This document shows positions 11,235 to 22,547 of a stretch of DNA of 64,000 nt, in pieces. Made by a program: the position numbers and the translations under genes. Source of the stretch: Lotus japonicus (taxonomy: Eukaryota > Streptophyta > Magnoliopsida > Fabales > Fabaceae); assembly GCF_012489685.1 (NCBI RefSeq), contig NC_080044.1, positions 50,158,964 through 50,222,963 on the forward strand. Reading direction: 5' to 3'. Each line of letters opens with the position of its first letter. Within the stretch, counting starts at the first letter, position 1. The notes beneath the pieces were generated by a model. That model did no database searches. It was not told the DNA's origin and saw nothing but the letters and a program-made list of their open reading frames with translations.

Positions 11235-12097
11235 TGTCGTACGCGATGTCAGGACAATCGAGTATGACAACAAACACACAGTATCAGTAAAAATAAAACG
11301 CAAAAGTAACAAGACACAAGAATTGGTAACCCAGTTCAGTGAAACTTCACCTACGTCTGGAGGGCTAAGCCCAAAGAAAGGAAATCCACTATCTCAAGAT
11401 TCAAGAACTACAGACACACATGAACACAACCAGTTCATTGTTCTTTTCCTAATCTGCCCAGTGTATTTCTACTTAGTATCTCAACCTAAGTATGAGAGCT
11501 CCTCTCACTTTCTCTCAATCACTGCCACGGTGATTGGTGAAAACAAATAACAAAAAGTGTTTGAACAATCAAACTCAACACAGAACTGAATCTTGCTTTA
11601 TAGAATCAGGGACACAAGTATGAGAGCCCCTCTCACTTGCTTTACAGTTCACAAATAACAAGAACAAAGCAGAACTCACAATCCTAAAACACTTGATCTT
11701 CAATCTTAGCTCTGGGATCTTCACGTTTTAGGTCTTTGTTCCTTTTATACTTCAGCAGAGGCGGCACTAGGGTTGACTGGGCTGAAGAACAGAATTGATC
11801 CACACAAATTCAAACGCAATCTTCCAAGATATGATTTGCGTAACAACTAAGAAGAGATAGAAACAAATCTTCAACCATAGATTTGTTTCAACAATAAACA
11901 ACCCGCACAGAACTCCCTTTAATCAGCTACTTGATTCTCAAGTAACAACAAACAAATCTTTAACAGATAACAGAAGGGACCCACAATGCACGCCAGCCAG
12001 TTAATGAATGTCCTGGCTTCACGGAATCTGATGTCAAGACATCGGCTTCGAAATCTGATTGTTTTTAGCAAAATGCATGACAAGACCAGGAACAACA
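11235..12097 (-). repeat. Element B 5' LTR, 25 bp missing at the internal end, 25 bp local duplication
   Basis: Compared with the 3' LTR, the 25 bp at its internal end are deleted together with the PBS and 5' gag; the junction keeps the shared pentamer AACAA. Near 11612-11640 it contains an extra copy of an AAGTATGAGAGC block that occurs normally at about 11488, so the total length is again 863 bp by coincidence. Confidence 0.82.
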
Positions 12098-12102
12098 CTG
12101 GT

Positions 12103-14387
12103 TATGCATCTAATTGCACAGACGACTCCAGTCTTCAGCAACGAAGTTGGGTTTCTCACTGTGGTCAGTTTGACCATACAAGTTGCGAATGTGTGTTGAT
12201 GCTTGATCATGAAATAGGTTCAGACAACTAAGTAGAGTGTCTGGTTTAGGGTAAGTGGATGGGATGATGGGCAGATTGGTTTCAGGTGAGGGAGGATGAT
12301 TACTGCTAGTGGCTTCAGAGGTACCTTGAGGAGAGCCAATATTTAGAGTCTTAGGGACAGTGGTATTGGTCTCAGGGTTTTGGTTTGAAGTGCTAGTGTC
12401 AATATTAGGAAACTCAAAGTCAGCAGATTTGACTGAAGAAAGATTTGAAAGGGACACTTTGGAGAAATCCTTTTCCTTCTGAGGAGGAGGAGAAGGAGGA
12501 GGAGAGTGAGGAGGAGGTGATGCTGAGTTCAGAGGGACCGCATTGATTGGAAAATCAGGAGCAACCAGAGGTCCTGGTCTAGGTCCAAGATAGCGGTTTG
12601 GGCTTGGAACTTTGATGAAATGCTCAGGAATCTCTAAGATCCTTTCACTTGCAATTTGAAAGAATTGGCGAGTAGATTCAGATTTGTTGGATAGTGAAGA
12701 AATTGGAGTATTGGTAGGAAAAGAAACAGATGGAGCGGGAGAGAGATTTTCTCGATCAGAGTGATCAGGTGATTCCAGAGGTTTGTGTTTCAAAAGCTTG
12801 TGTTTCAGAGGCTTGTGGATTGTATGGAAGTATAATGGGTGAGGTTGATTCATAGGGTTTGGGATTTTGAAGCATTTGCCAGAGGCGTTCTTCCTCAATG
12901 GAAGGTTGAAAGAATGAAGGCCTCGGTGGTGAGATTTGAGTGGTTGTTTGGACAACGGGTGTGGATTCAAGAAGAGGAGAAGGTAAAGCTAAGGTTGGAG
13001 TGGGGTTAGACACAGCATCAATTTCATCTTCATCAGTAAGAACAATGAACTTACTTGAATTCCTGACTGAAGATCTGGTAACTCTGGAAGTAATTGCTCG
13101 AGTAAGTTCCAGCTGAATAACCTTTGTAGCAATTCTGACCTTCTTTTTCTTATTCTGAGGTGGTTGCTCATCATCATCACCATCAGAGTCATCCTTTGTT
13201 TCAGCAGTATCCTCTTGCTTCCTCTTGGTCTTCTTATTCTTGGGTGATTCAAAATCAGGAGGTTCTGGCATAACTCTGAAGAACTCATCCACATCAATTT
13301 CATAGCCTTGCCTCTTCAGATCATCAAGATAGAACATGATTGCCTCTAGATCATCAGCCTTTGACCAGAGGGGGTAGTCTATGAGAGCGACTCTTCTTTT
13401 CCTGACTTCATTTGTTGTGGCAGTAGATTTAGCTTCAACTTTCATATCTATCTGACCCATCTTCTTCATTGTTGTAGGAGTGAAAGCATCCCCAACAATA
13501 TTTGAGAGACCTTCAGTGCATCCTGCTTTGGTTAGAGCTTTTATCAACTTGCTCTCAATGAAGAAATCAGATAGTAGCCTTCCAAAAGGAATGTACTTGA
13601 TTGTAGGCTTGGTTGAGGCTGCAGTTGTTCTCGACTTTCTGATGCAGTCCTTAAGATAGTTGAACAAGAAATAAGGAAGACAGATTTTCTTGTGATCCTT
13701 AATGAAGTACAACATCACCTTCTGATTGATGTTGATATAGTCTGGAGAACTTCCCTGTGGTCTGGGATTGAAACATTTCAGTATAATCTTGTGCCAAATC
13801 CTCAGATCATGATGAAGATCCTTTGTCTTGCAATCACCTTTACCTAGTTTCCAGGTAGAGTACAACGCCTTGTTGATTTTGTCTTTGATTTCCTTTGTCT
13901 TGGGTTCGCTTGTCTGAAACATGTAGCCATGGATGGTTTCTGCACCCAGAAGCAGAGCAATAGATCTCTCAGTGATGATTATCCTTTTGCCCAGCACGTA
14001 GGAAACCATTTGAAGATCATCACAATCAGCATGTTTCCAGAATTCCTTCACCAATTTGTAACAGACTGGACCATTGAGTCTAGTGAAGTACCCTTCCCAG
14101 CTTTGAGCTTGAACTGCAGGACGAAGATCAAACCCATTTGCAACAATGTTGTTGAGGTCAAAACGCATTTCTGAAAGAACCTGAAGTTCTTCTGGAGTAT
14201 AATTGCAGGTAACTGCACAACCTCTCTGAGCAATAGGAATAACATTCCCAGTTTCTTGATTCGCTGCTTGAGTAGACTCAGTGGATCTTGAACGAAGAGT
14301 CAGACCAACTTGACCCGTTGGAAGACCCACTACCAAATTTGGAAACACTCTTCCATCAGCAGAATCAGCCTTTTCTGATCTATCCAT
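12103..14387 (-). pseudogene. Envelope-like protein of element A, main piece
   Basis: The start is MDRSEKADSADG at 14387 (the open frame extends to 14564, but the 949-aa homologue in E starts at the equivalent ATG). It aligns along its length with the E protein: VVGLPTGQ, CAV, PEELQVLSEMRFDL, LVKEFWKHADCDD, GSSPDYINI, ICLPYFLF, IRKSRTT, KYIPFGRLLSDFFIES. A basic/acidic region with KNKKTKRKQ and NKKKKVRI follows, then a Pro/Ser-rich region. A frameshift near 12770 moves the rest to another frame, and a TAG follows DWSRLCN at about 12110 where E has Trp. B is inserted at 12103; the C-terminal piece is at 3530-3770. Confidence 0.8.
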
Positions 14388-14816
14388 GGTGATGAAGGTT
14401 TGGGTAGAAAGAAGGATGAACGAAAGAGAGAAGAGGGAATGGAAAAGGGGAGGTTTAGGTTTTTGCAAATAAGAGAGAAACGAAAATAGAGAGTGGTGGA
14501 GAACGTGTGTGCGTAGTGGTTTTGAAAGTAACCGTTGGTGGTTGTAAAACAAAAGTAAAATCAACGGCTAGAAATTAAAGACATGATTATGAACAGTTAA
14601 TACACAAAGCACACGGTGGAGAATAAGCACATCTACACTCATTACAACATATTGTCTAGAGGGGCACAAGGAACGAGGCATCAGAAAAGACTGACACACG
14701 TTTGCTGTCTTGTCTCAGAGTGGGTACCAATGGGTACTCAGCTTCTGACAAAGTTCCCTTCTGAACTAGACATCTTCTGATAAAGAAGCATCATAGTCAG
14801 AGGTTCTGATCCATCC
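14388..14816. other. Spacer between pol and envelope-like gene in element A
   Basis: About 430 bp with no supported ORF. The equivalent spacer in E (48382-48822) is similar in length and sequence, so the envelope-like gene is not simply a readthrough of the pol stop. Confidence 0.55.
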
Positions 14817-16928
14817 TCATACTGGACAAAAGTCCATATTCAGATTTTTCAGTATGAAATTAAATCTATCCTCTGCTAAGGGCTTTGTAAAGATATCTGC
14901 CCATTGATGGTCAGTATCAACAAACTTCAGAAGAAGTACTCCCTTCTAAACATAATCTCTAATAAAATGATACTTTACCTCAATGTGCTTTGCCCTTGAA
15001 TGTAAGATTGGATTCTTACTAAGTGAGATAGCAGCAGTATTGTCGCAGTAAATTGGAATATTGCTCTCAAGGATTTGATAATCCTCTAGCTGATGTTTCA
15101 TCCAGAGCATCTGAGTGCTACAAATAGCTGCTGAGATATATTATGCCTCTATAGTGGATAGTGCAATAGTTGACTGCCTCTTACTTGCCCATGAGACTAA
15201 ATTACTTCCTAGAAATTGACAGTTTCTAGAAGTACTTTACCTTTCAGTCCTATCTCCAGCATAATCAGCATCACAGTAACTTGAAAGCTTATACTCTGAT
15301 GTTTTCTTATACATCAAGCCAAGGTTAGTGGTACCTTTCAGATATCTGAGAATTCTCTTAACAGCAGTTAAGTGAGTTTCTCTTGGATCTGATTGGAATC
15401 GAGCACATAAGTGTACACTAAACAAAATATCTGGTCTAGATGCAGTTAAGTATAGAAGTGAACATATCATACCACGATAGAGCTTCTGTCACACTTTGCT
15501 ACTAGCATCTTCTTTCTCCAGAATGCATGTAGGATGCATTGGAGTCTTAGCAATTGTAGATTCTGTCATATTGAACTTCTTCAGAAGTTCCTTTGTGTAC
15601 TTGCTCTGATGGATGTAAGTTGCTTCTGGTTTTTGATCAACTTGTATTCCCAGAAAATACTTAAGTTCTCCCATCATACTCATTTCAAATTCAGCCTGCA
15701 TCATCTCAGAAAATTCCTTGCAAAGAGATGTATTAGCAAATCCAAATATAATATCATCAACATAAATTAGCACAATTAAGATATCATCTTTGTAGGTTTT
15801 GCAAAAGAGAGTTGTATCTACTTTACCCCTTACAAACTCATTTTACAGAAGCAATGAGCTTAGTCTCTCATACCATGCTCTGGGAGCTTGCTTCAGACCA
15901 TAGAGAGATTTCTTCAACTTGAAGACATGGTCAGGGTTCTTCTCATCTTCAAAACCAGGAGGTTGGTGCACATATACTTCTTCAGAAATATATCCATTCA
16001 GAAAAGCACTTTTAACATCCATCTGATGAAGTATTATATTGTGATTCACTGAGAATGAGATCAGCAGTCTGATAGCTTCCAATCTTGCTACTGGAGCAAA
16101 CGTTTCAGTATAACATATCCCTTCTTGCTGACTGTAGCCTTGAACAACTAGCCTTGCTTTATTTCTGTCCACTTCTCCTTTCTCATTGAGCTTGTTTCTG
16201 TAGACTCATTTGGTTCCAATGATGTGAACACCTTTGGGTTTCTGGACAAGATTCCAGGCGTCATTCTTGGAGAATTGATTCAGCTCTTCTTGCATAGCCA
16301 GAATCCAGTCCTTGTCTTGAAGAGCCTCATCAACAGACTTTGGTTCTATCAGAGACACCAATCCTTTCAGGCTTAGTAGAATTTCTTCAGAGGGTCTGAA
16401 TGCAGATCTGGTTCTGACTGGTTCATCTTTGTTCCCTATAATCAACTCTTTAGGATGAGAGGCAATGATTCTGCTCTTCTTCTGAAGCTGTGAATCAGAG
16501 GGACCAGCTTCCTCTGGAGAGTCTGCCTCTGGCTCAGCTTGCTCTGAAGCTTTGCCTTTATCAGAAACAATTATGCTCATATCTGCAATCTTATCAGCTA
16601 GCTTTGACTTGTCAGAGTCAAGCTTATCATCAAATCTAACGTGAATAGATTCCTCAATAGTTTTAGCATCAGTATTATAAATTCTAAAACCTTTAGAACG
16701 ATCAAAGTAACCAAGTAATATACATTTAGAAGATTTAGAATCAAATTTATGCAATCTATCCTTAGTATTCAGAACATAGCAAACACAACCAAAAGGATGG
16801 AAATAAGAAATGTTGGGCTTTATATTATTCCACAATTCATAAGGAGTCTTATTTAGAATTGATCAGATACAGATTATGTTCTGAATGTAACATGCTGTGT
16901 TTACTGCCTCGGCCCAGAAGGCTTTGCC
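14817..16928 (-). pseudogene. Element A pol, second half (integrase end, RT, RNase H), seven stops
   Basis: Continuation of the pol gene interrupted by element C. It stays in one frame from [15 protein letters not shown] to MDFCPV (natural stop 14817-14819) but has in-frame stops at 16863, 16206, 15843, 15489, 15237, 15141 and 14946 and no frameshift. Legible motifs include [79 protein letters not shown] and [13 protein letters not shown]. Residue for residue it is close to the intact pol in E, with which it forms one family. Confidence 0.88.
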
Positions 16929-17458
16929 ATGTCTGTAACACCCCGATTTCGGTGGCGTCACTTTAGTAACCAAAATAAACTTAATGCGGAAAAACGTGAA
17001 TATATTTTTTTTTTGATAATAACTAAGACAAGACTGAATTAAATAAAACCCAACAATAACAATAATCAGAACTAATATACAATATATAAACAGCCCCCGC
17101 TGTAGTAGTAACCTCGTCACGAGTAAACCTCCAGTGACGGAAAGAAAAGTGTAACGCCCGAAGGCAAAAGGTACAATCCACAAGAAAGGTCAAGTGTCCG
17201 CAACACCATCCCTCAAAACTGAGAATAAGCTGGCCCATCGGCCTGAAGCAAGACCTCCTAAGTCCAACCAACTCTCTGTGATTCTCGTAAAGAACCACAC
17301 AAAAGCTATAGGTGGGAAACTACCCTGTCCCCAAAGAAAACAAATGATGTTCAGAGCTAAGACTCTACTCCTACACTAATCCCATCTCGAGGAGCTCACA
17401 CCAGCACTAAAACCTACATGCTAGCATGATCGTCGCCCGAATCTGAATCCGGAACGAC

Positions 17459-17892
17459 CTAGTCTACTAACCCTATCCGTCCTCCCCTCGCAACCGCAGT
17501 GCGCTCCGATGCTGGACTCACGGGCTTAGGGCCCGAACCCTGATCATCGATGATCGCAACGGTGGGTGCACTAGACCCTGCCGAAGGCACTCCCACTGGA
17601 ATCTCCTCTGAGGGATCCTCCTCGTCTGAAGACAATGGTGGTGGTGGTGGTCCTCCAAGTCCTGGTCCACAGTGAACGCCCGGTGGCAAGTTGAAGCTGA
17701 TAGAGCATCGCCTCAACACTCCTGACCTCAGAAGTCCTCCGCTATCCACGTGATCCTCCATGATGCGCCCCGAATACGTCGCTCGATGGCTCGCGGGGTC
17801 AACCACCCACGACCCGGGGTCGTCCTGATCGATCATCTCATACCTAATCCCCCCGAAGGGTGGACCATGGTGTACCAATCCGCAATATTCAT
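17459..17892 (-). pseudogene. LTR-embedded ORF, 3' LTR copy of element C (frameshifted start)
   Basis: Same ORF as 31737-32171 in the other LTR. A missing base in the C-run at about 17852 puts the first residues (MNIADWYTM) out of frame. The downstream part is open and ends GRIGLVD. Confidence 0.5.
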
Positions 17893-18644
17893 CTGACAAA
17901 AGGCGTTGTCCGCCAAAACACACACAGAAGACGCGAGGGTCAACTCTAAAGAACTATGTAGATAATAAACCCAATAGGTACAAATAATAGATAGCCACTT
18001 AGGCTTATAACTAGAGATATCATTCCTAGGGTTGCATGTTCCACAAAATCATAACGACAATAATAACAATTAGCATGTTCCAAGTAAGTTTATCAAATAG
18101 CAACCACACTCATCAACTAAGTCAGTATGCATGTTGCGTGACATGTATGCAGGTTAACCCAGTCAACCAATATGCAATCCGGAACGGATGGACATCAACG
18201 GATCAGCCCTCCACCAGCCACGGTGGTGCCATTTCGGCCCGCGTGCCTCTTACTCCAACAACAACGGTAGTCAGATCAGCCGTAACCCGTAGGTCTGCCA
18301 TTTCGGTCTGCTACAAGAGACGTCTACAGACGCTCTATCACGGAAATCCGGGTCTTATGACCATTTTGGAATCCGACGAGGTCCAGAGTACGTCCTGTGT
18401 TAATACCCCATTAATGTTGCATGAATGCAGGATGATTAGTCAACCAACGTCTCCGATCTCTCTCGACACGTCGCCACGTGTTCTAGGTAAATTAAAGTTT
18501 CTAAAAGCTTACCCTAAGGTAAAGTCGATTCTGCGACAAAAGACACACTTCACAACACACATCGCTGCTCCAACAGCACAAGAGTATCACATACTCGGGA
18601 ACTAACGGTTCCCCGGACTTATCCCCAGGATAGCCCAACAACAT

Positions 18645-18722
18645 CGCTGCTCCAACAGCACGACAACAAACGCTGCTCCAACAGCACAACAACAAACGCT
18701 GCTCCAACAGCACAACAACAAC
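18645..18722. repeat. 26-bp tandem repeat in element C 3' LTR, three units
   Basis: Units begin CGCTGCTCCAACAGCAC at 18645, 18671 and 18697 (period 26). A further isolated copy of the core lies at 18563. The same array is in the other LTR at 32924. Confidence 0.85.
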
Positions 18723-20972
18723 AGACTCAACACTTGGATCCGACGACACTTCTCGTTTTCCAAAACTATGATTTTCATCCAAAGCCTCCTTTCGAGATTA
18801 TTACCCTTACTTAAAGATTTAGAGGTTGTTTAATGTCTTATGAATTTTCTTTTCAAAATAATATCCTTTTTAGTCTTATCGCAATTCCTATAAGTTCTCG
18901 GGATCTTCGAATCCCCAAATGACTCCAGAGAATGTCTCGATCCATAAACCCTATACAAGGCCCGAACCTCGTTCGTCCTATCAAACTTTCTCAAAACTCT
19001 GAAAATAAAATCGGCATGACCTGCCCGCTATTCTCACCGTTCAGAATCTCAGATTCCAGTACAGAGCATATTTAAATCATCCCAATCAACAACATGTCAT
19101 ATATCAATAAATCGCATCATAAACACTTAGCACTTAGCATATAAAGCATGCACCACACATCCTAGATTACCCACATAGCACATAGCATGTAAGACAATCT
19201 CAAAAACATTCAGTAGATGAATCATCTACATTGTCAGCCGAAGCCTCAGAAAACATTTTTCCAATCAAACACAAACAAGTGCATAAACAGTAAATCAATG
19301 TCGAAAGCATCGACCCTAAGTATTAACTAAAGATTCAGTGAGTAGCCCTCACCTGCAGATTCTCCAGGATTATCTTCTAACTCTTCCTCACAAGCAAAGC
19401 GTTGCTCCTCAGGAAATTCCTCAAAAGTTCCTTTAAAGCAAAGTCACAGAAATACTATCAGAATCTATCGAAAACTAAGCTATCGATACTTACTAAGGTT
19501 ACACGAAGCAATACATACTCCGAGGTACGATAATCTAGCGCGAAAAGACAAGTTTTCGGAAAAGGAAATTTTCCTCCTTCCCCCTAATAGGGCTCGGCCA
19601 CTTTAGGTAATTATGGGGCTCGATTTTTCTTCGATCAAACTTGGTTCCTATGCTATCATTAGCCGTAACTAAGGGTATTCTGAACTCGGAAAAATTATCG
19701 GATCGAAAACTGTCGCAGGGGTATTTTGGTCATGATTTTTAACTTAGAAATTTCAAAACTGAAATCCCAAAAACCAAATTTTGCAGGGACGTTACTAACG
19801 ACGTTTATGACAACTAATCCTACTAACACTAAGCTAAGGCGATAGTTTTTAGCCTAAAGGTTGAAGCTTTACCTCAAAAACTCCAAAAATGGGTATTTAA
19901 GGCTAAAATTGATTCCGGCGGAATTCCGGCGACATAACGGAAAATCTAATCCGGCAGAAGTGATCTTGGGCACATATAGAAGAGGTTTAGAATCAGAAAT
20001 GAAAGATTCAGGATAGTTTTGCAAAAACCCATAAACTATCCACTCAGAAAACTCTACAGAAAAGCTATGGAAAAAGCGATCAGAGGTAAGGATTAGCGAC
20101 TATACCTCGAAACCTTGAAGCAGCAACTGATTAATCGACGATCAAGCAAGAGATGAAGAAAAACTCTTCTTCCTTCCTCTTCAATGGAGCTCGCGGGTTT
20201 GGGAGAGAAATGGAGGAGTTCTTGTAAATTTTCTCACCTTTCTTGCTATATGTAGAAGATGGAAATTCGCGGCGAAATGAAAGTTTCGCGAATCTGATTT
20301 TTCCGGCATCATTCTCCATGAATTCTAAGATAGGTTTTGGCAAAGGAATTCCTAAGCTAAGAAGATGTCTCCTTGTATTTTTGGCAACTAATGCAAAGTC
20401 GGTGCAAAGTCGGTGTAAAACTATTTTACCCGATAAGTTGCTTTTTGCATCGAATGTCGGAATGGAAAACTTCCTTCTGAAGAAAGATTGAAATCATCAA
20501 GAGAAATGGGTGTACGCATGTAGAATATTCATTTGAAGCTCTGAATAGATAAAGTCTTCATTGTCGAGAAATTCTAGGGTTTTGAAATACCAGGGATTCG
20601 GTTTCGGCAAACTTCCGATGATTGGAATCGGACGTTCGTAGATCCTAGAGTTTCGCCTCGAAACGATTGTGATATATGGAAAAAAAGAAGTTCTAACATT
20701 TCTCTGAAGATTTTTGGAATTAACTTCCGTCGTGCCTAAAAGTGAAAATCAGCTATATACTAGGGTTTCTGACCTAGGTTTAAGCGTATAACGATCGTGC
20801 TATAACTTTTATCGATCATGATGTAATCCTTTGACTTTTCCTGAACTTTCTCCTTCATAAATTTATTTCATTTGGTAAACTCTAGTTCAGGTTTCCCTTC
20901 ACAATACATCAACCCTAATCGTAAATGGAAATCTCTTCCACTGATCCTAAGCTTAAAAACTTGGGTCTTACA

Positions 20973-20997
20973 TTACAACCCTCCAAAAAGAAAGTTT
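20973..20997 (-). promoter_or_regulatory. Polypurine tract region of element C
   Basis: The coding strand has AAAGAAAG-type and GGAGGG purine runs (plus-strand CCCTCCAAAAAG) next to the LTR start. F has the same CCCCTCCAAAAAGAAAG arrangement at 59570. Confidence 0.7.
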
Positions 20998-22153
20998 CGT
21001 CCTCGAAACTTAGGGTTCAGTAAAAGCTCTGACTATTGTTCTTGATCTTTTCCTCTAACTCCCATATGGCATCGTCTGTGTCTTTGTTCCAAATAACTCT
21101 TACTAAAGCACTCTGCTTTCCCTTCGATTGTTCCCCTCTTCTAGTCCCAATGTTGACCAACGGCGTCTCAACAGACATATCATCTTTCAACTTGCCGAGG
21201 TTTAACTACAATCATCAATGATAACACCACTAAAACTCTTACTCGATTATGATCTCCAGCTTCTGAAGTCAATCTTTACCCTAAGATTCTCATTCCACTT
21301 AGCAAAATTCACTCGCTAATCTCTAGCTTGTATCACCGAAATCCATAACAAGTTTCATTCACTCTTAGACTTTAAGCAACTTGTCCAAATATGACAACCT
21401 CAAGTGTTCATCTTAATACTAACCTTCCCTTTTCTGTAACTTGATCACCATCTCGTCAATCAACTTCTTAATCCCTCTATCAAATCCTAACCAACTTCGA
21501 GTCCTAGAAACTTAAGACAACAATTCATAGACTTAAAACCTGAACCTTCACCAAGTTTGGACCTTTAATGTCCGTTAATTCTTCAATGCTTCCTAAATGA
21601 ATATCCATTTCTTCAAACTATATCTCCTTCGCAAGAGAACTTATACTTAATGCGAACTTTTTCCTCTCAGCTCGACTAATCCTCGATCCAATCAAGTTAA
21701 TCTTACCAATCCTTCTATCGAAGTCCATAGCCAGCTCTGATTCCGAATATCACCCCCTCAATATTAAGTTGATCAAGCCTAATCTATCGAAGGTGAAATT
21801 TAGAAAAACCCACTGGAACAGTCAATGAGTTCCTATCATCCAATAGTCACAAATATCCTGACCTCACATCCTCAACGATTCCGCTACGGAACTACACGCC
21901 CTCGACATCATACGTATACTATCCATAAGAAATCTCTATGAGATTCATTCTTCAGCTTCTAGCTTCCTTTTAAACGCATTGGTGCAAAACTACTTTCTAG
22001 GTTTACCGTGTTATTCTAAACCTCGTGTAATTTCTATAGCTAAAATACGAGCTACGGTCAAATAAGGTGTTAATAGGCGTAATAACTATAAGGTCAAAGC
22101 TTAGACAGTATAAGTAAGATAGGTGTGCTTGCACACGCTACAAGAGTAATGGA
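20998..22153 (-). pseudogene. Element C pol remnant and conserved non-coding filler
   Basis: The first 100-200 bp are a decayed end of a gypsy polyprotein: minus-strand residues like VRVIWNKDTDDAIWELE match the [17 protein letters not shown] end of D and G. The rest has no usable ORF, but it matches the filler of element F (about 60400-61900) over long stretches, for example around 21720-21900 against 61560-61740. The protease, RT, RNase H and most of integrase are absent. Confidence 0.75.
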
Positions 22154-22547
22154 TTATATTATACTGAAATGAGGAAGAATGGTTAGAAGGTTACCATCGT
22201 TCTTGCGCTCTCCTCTGGTTAACTCCTCAGCTCCTTCACCATCCATGATATAAACTCTTCCTCTAGCAGCAGGGCGCTTTCCCCTTATGGTGTTGACAAA
22301 TGGCTCAACCTTGGGTGTCTTGCAGTTGTTGGCCAGATGTCCTGGTAGATCACACTTGAAACACCTCGGCTTCCCTTTCGGGCATTTCGTGGAGTAGTGC
22401 CCAACCTCCCCGCATTTAAAACATGTCATCTCACGGCTCCCAGCTTGGCTTCCTGCTCCTCCCGCAGCAGCAATCGTAGGCCTGAACGGTCCTGGGGTAA
22501 ACCCTTCCCCCGTAGGACGCTGATAAGGCTTCTTCATCTGTAACTTT
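22154..22547 (-). CDS. Element C Gag, C-terminal part with two CCHC knuckles (split by D)
   Basis: Second part of a gag gene whose first part is at 30257-30996; D is inserted between them and ACTTT (22543-22547 / 30252-30256) is duplicated. Without D the frame would be continuous. It contains the nucleic-acid-binding knuckles CFKCGEVGHYSTKC and CFKCDLPGHLANNC, then RVYIMDGEGAEEL, which is where a gypsy polyprotein would enter protease. Instead the frame stops at 22154 after an unrelated tail. Nothing else in the gag is visibly damaged. Confidence 0.8.

Larger units (their letters stand above)
3771..12097 (-). mobile_element. Element B: decayed Sirevirus-type copia with 5' deletion
   Basis: Inserted in the envelope-like gene of A, with target duplication CTGGT at 3766-3770 and 12098-12102. 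Taking the insertion out aligns the A protein with E (WMHNQ then IDEMM against WLVAQ then VPIMM), which fixes the left border at 3771. Order on the coding strand: 5' LTR, part of gag fused to PR-INT, RT-RNase H, envelope-like gene, PPT, 3' LTR. The PBS, the last 25 bp of the 5' LTR and the N-terminal part of gag are deleted. Pol and the envelope-like gene carry several stops and frameshifts. It belongs to a different family from A and E. Confidence 0.88.
16934..20972 (-). repeat. Element C 3' LTR (4,039 bp)
   Basis: TGTAACACCCCG...GGGTCTTACA on the plus strand, 1 bp shorter than the other copy because of a C-run indel near 17852. It contains an LTR-embedded ORF (17459-17892, frameshifted here) and a 26-bp tandem repeat (18645-18722). 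The end nearest 16934 shares its terminal block with the LTRs of D, F and G. Confidence 0.93.

Noticed and set aside
18036..18605. 189-aa plus-strand ORF in the C LTR (also 32315-32884)
   Set aside because: Antisense to the element, without a homologue in other LTRs here. The two copies are simply the LTR pair, with changes not biased to third positions as far as I can see.
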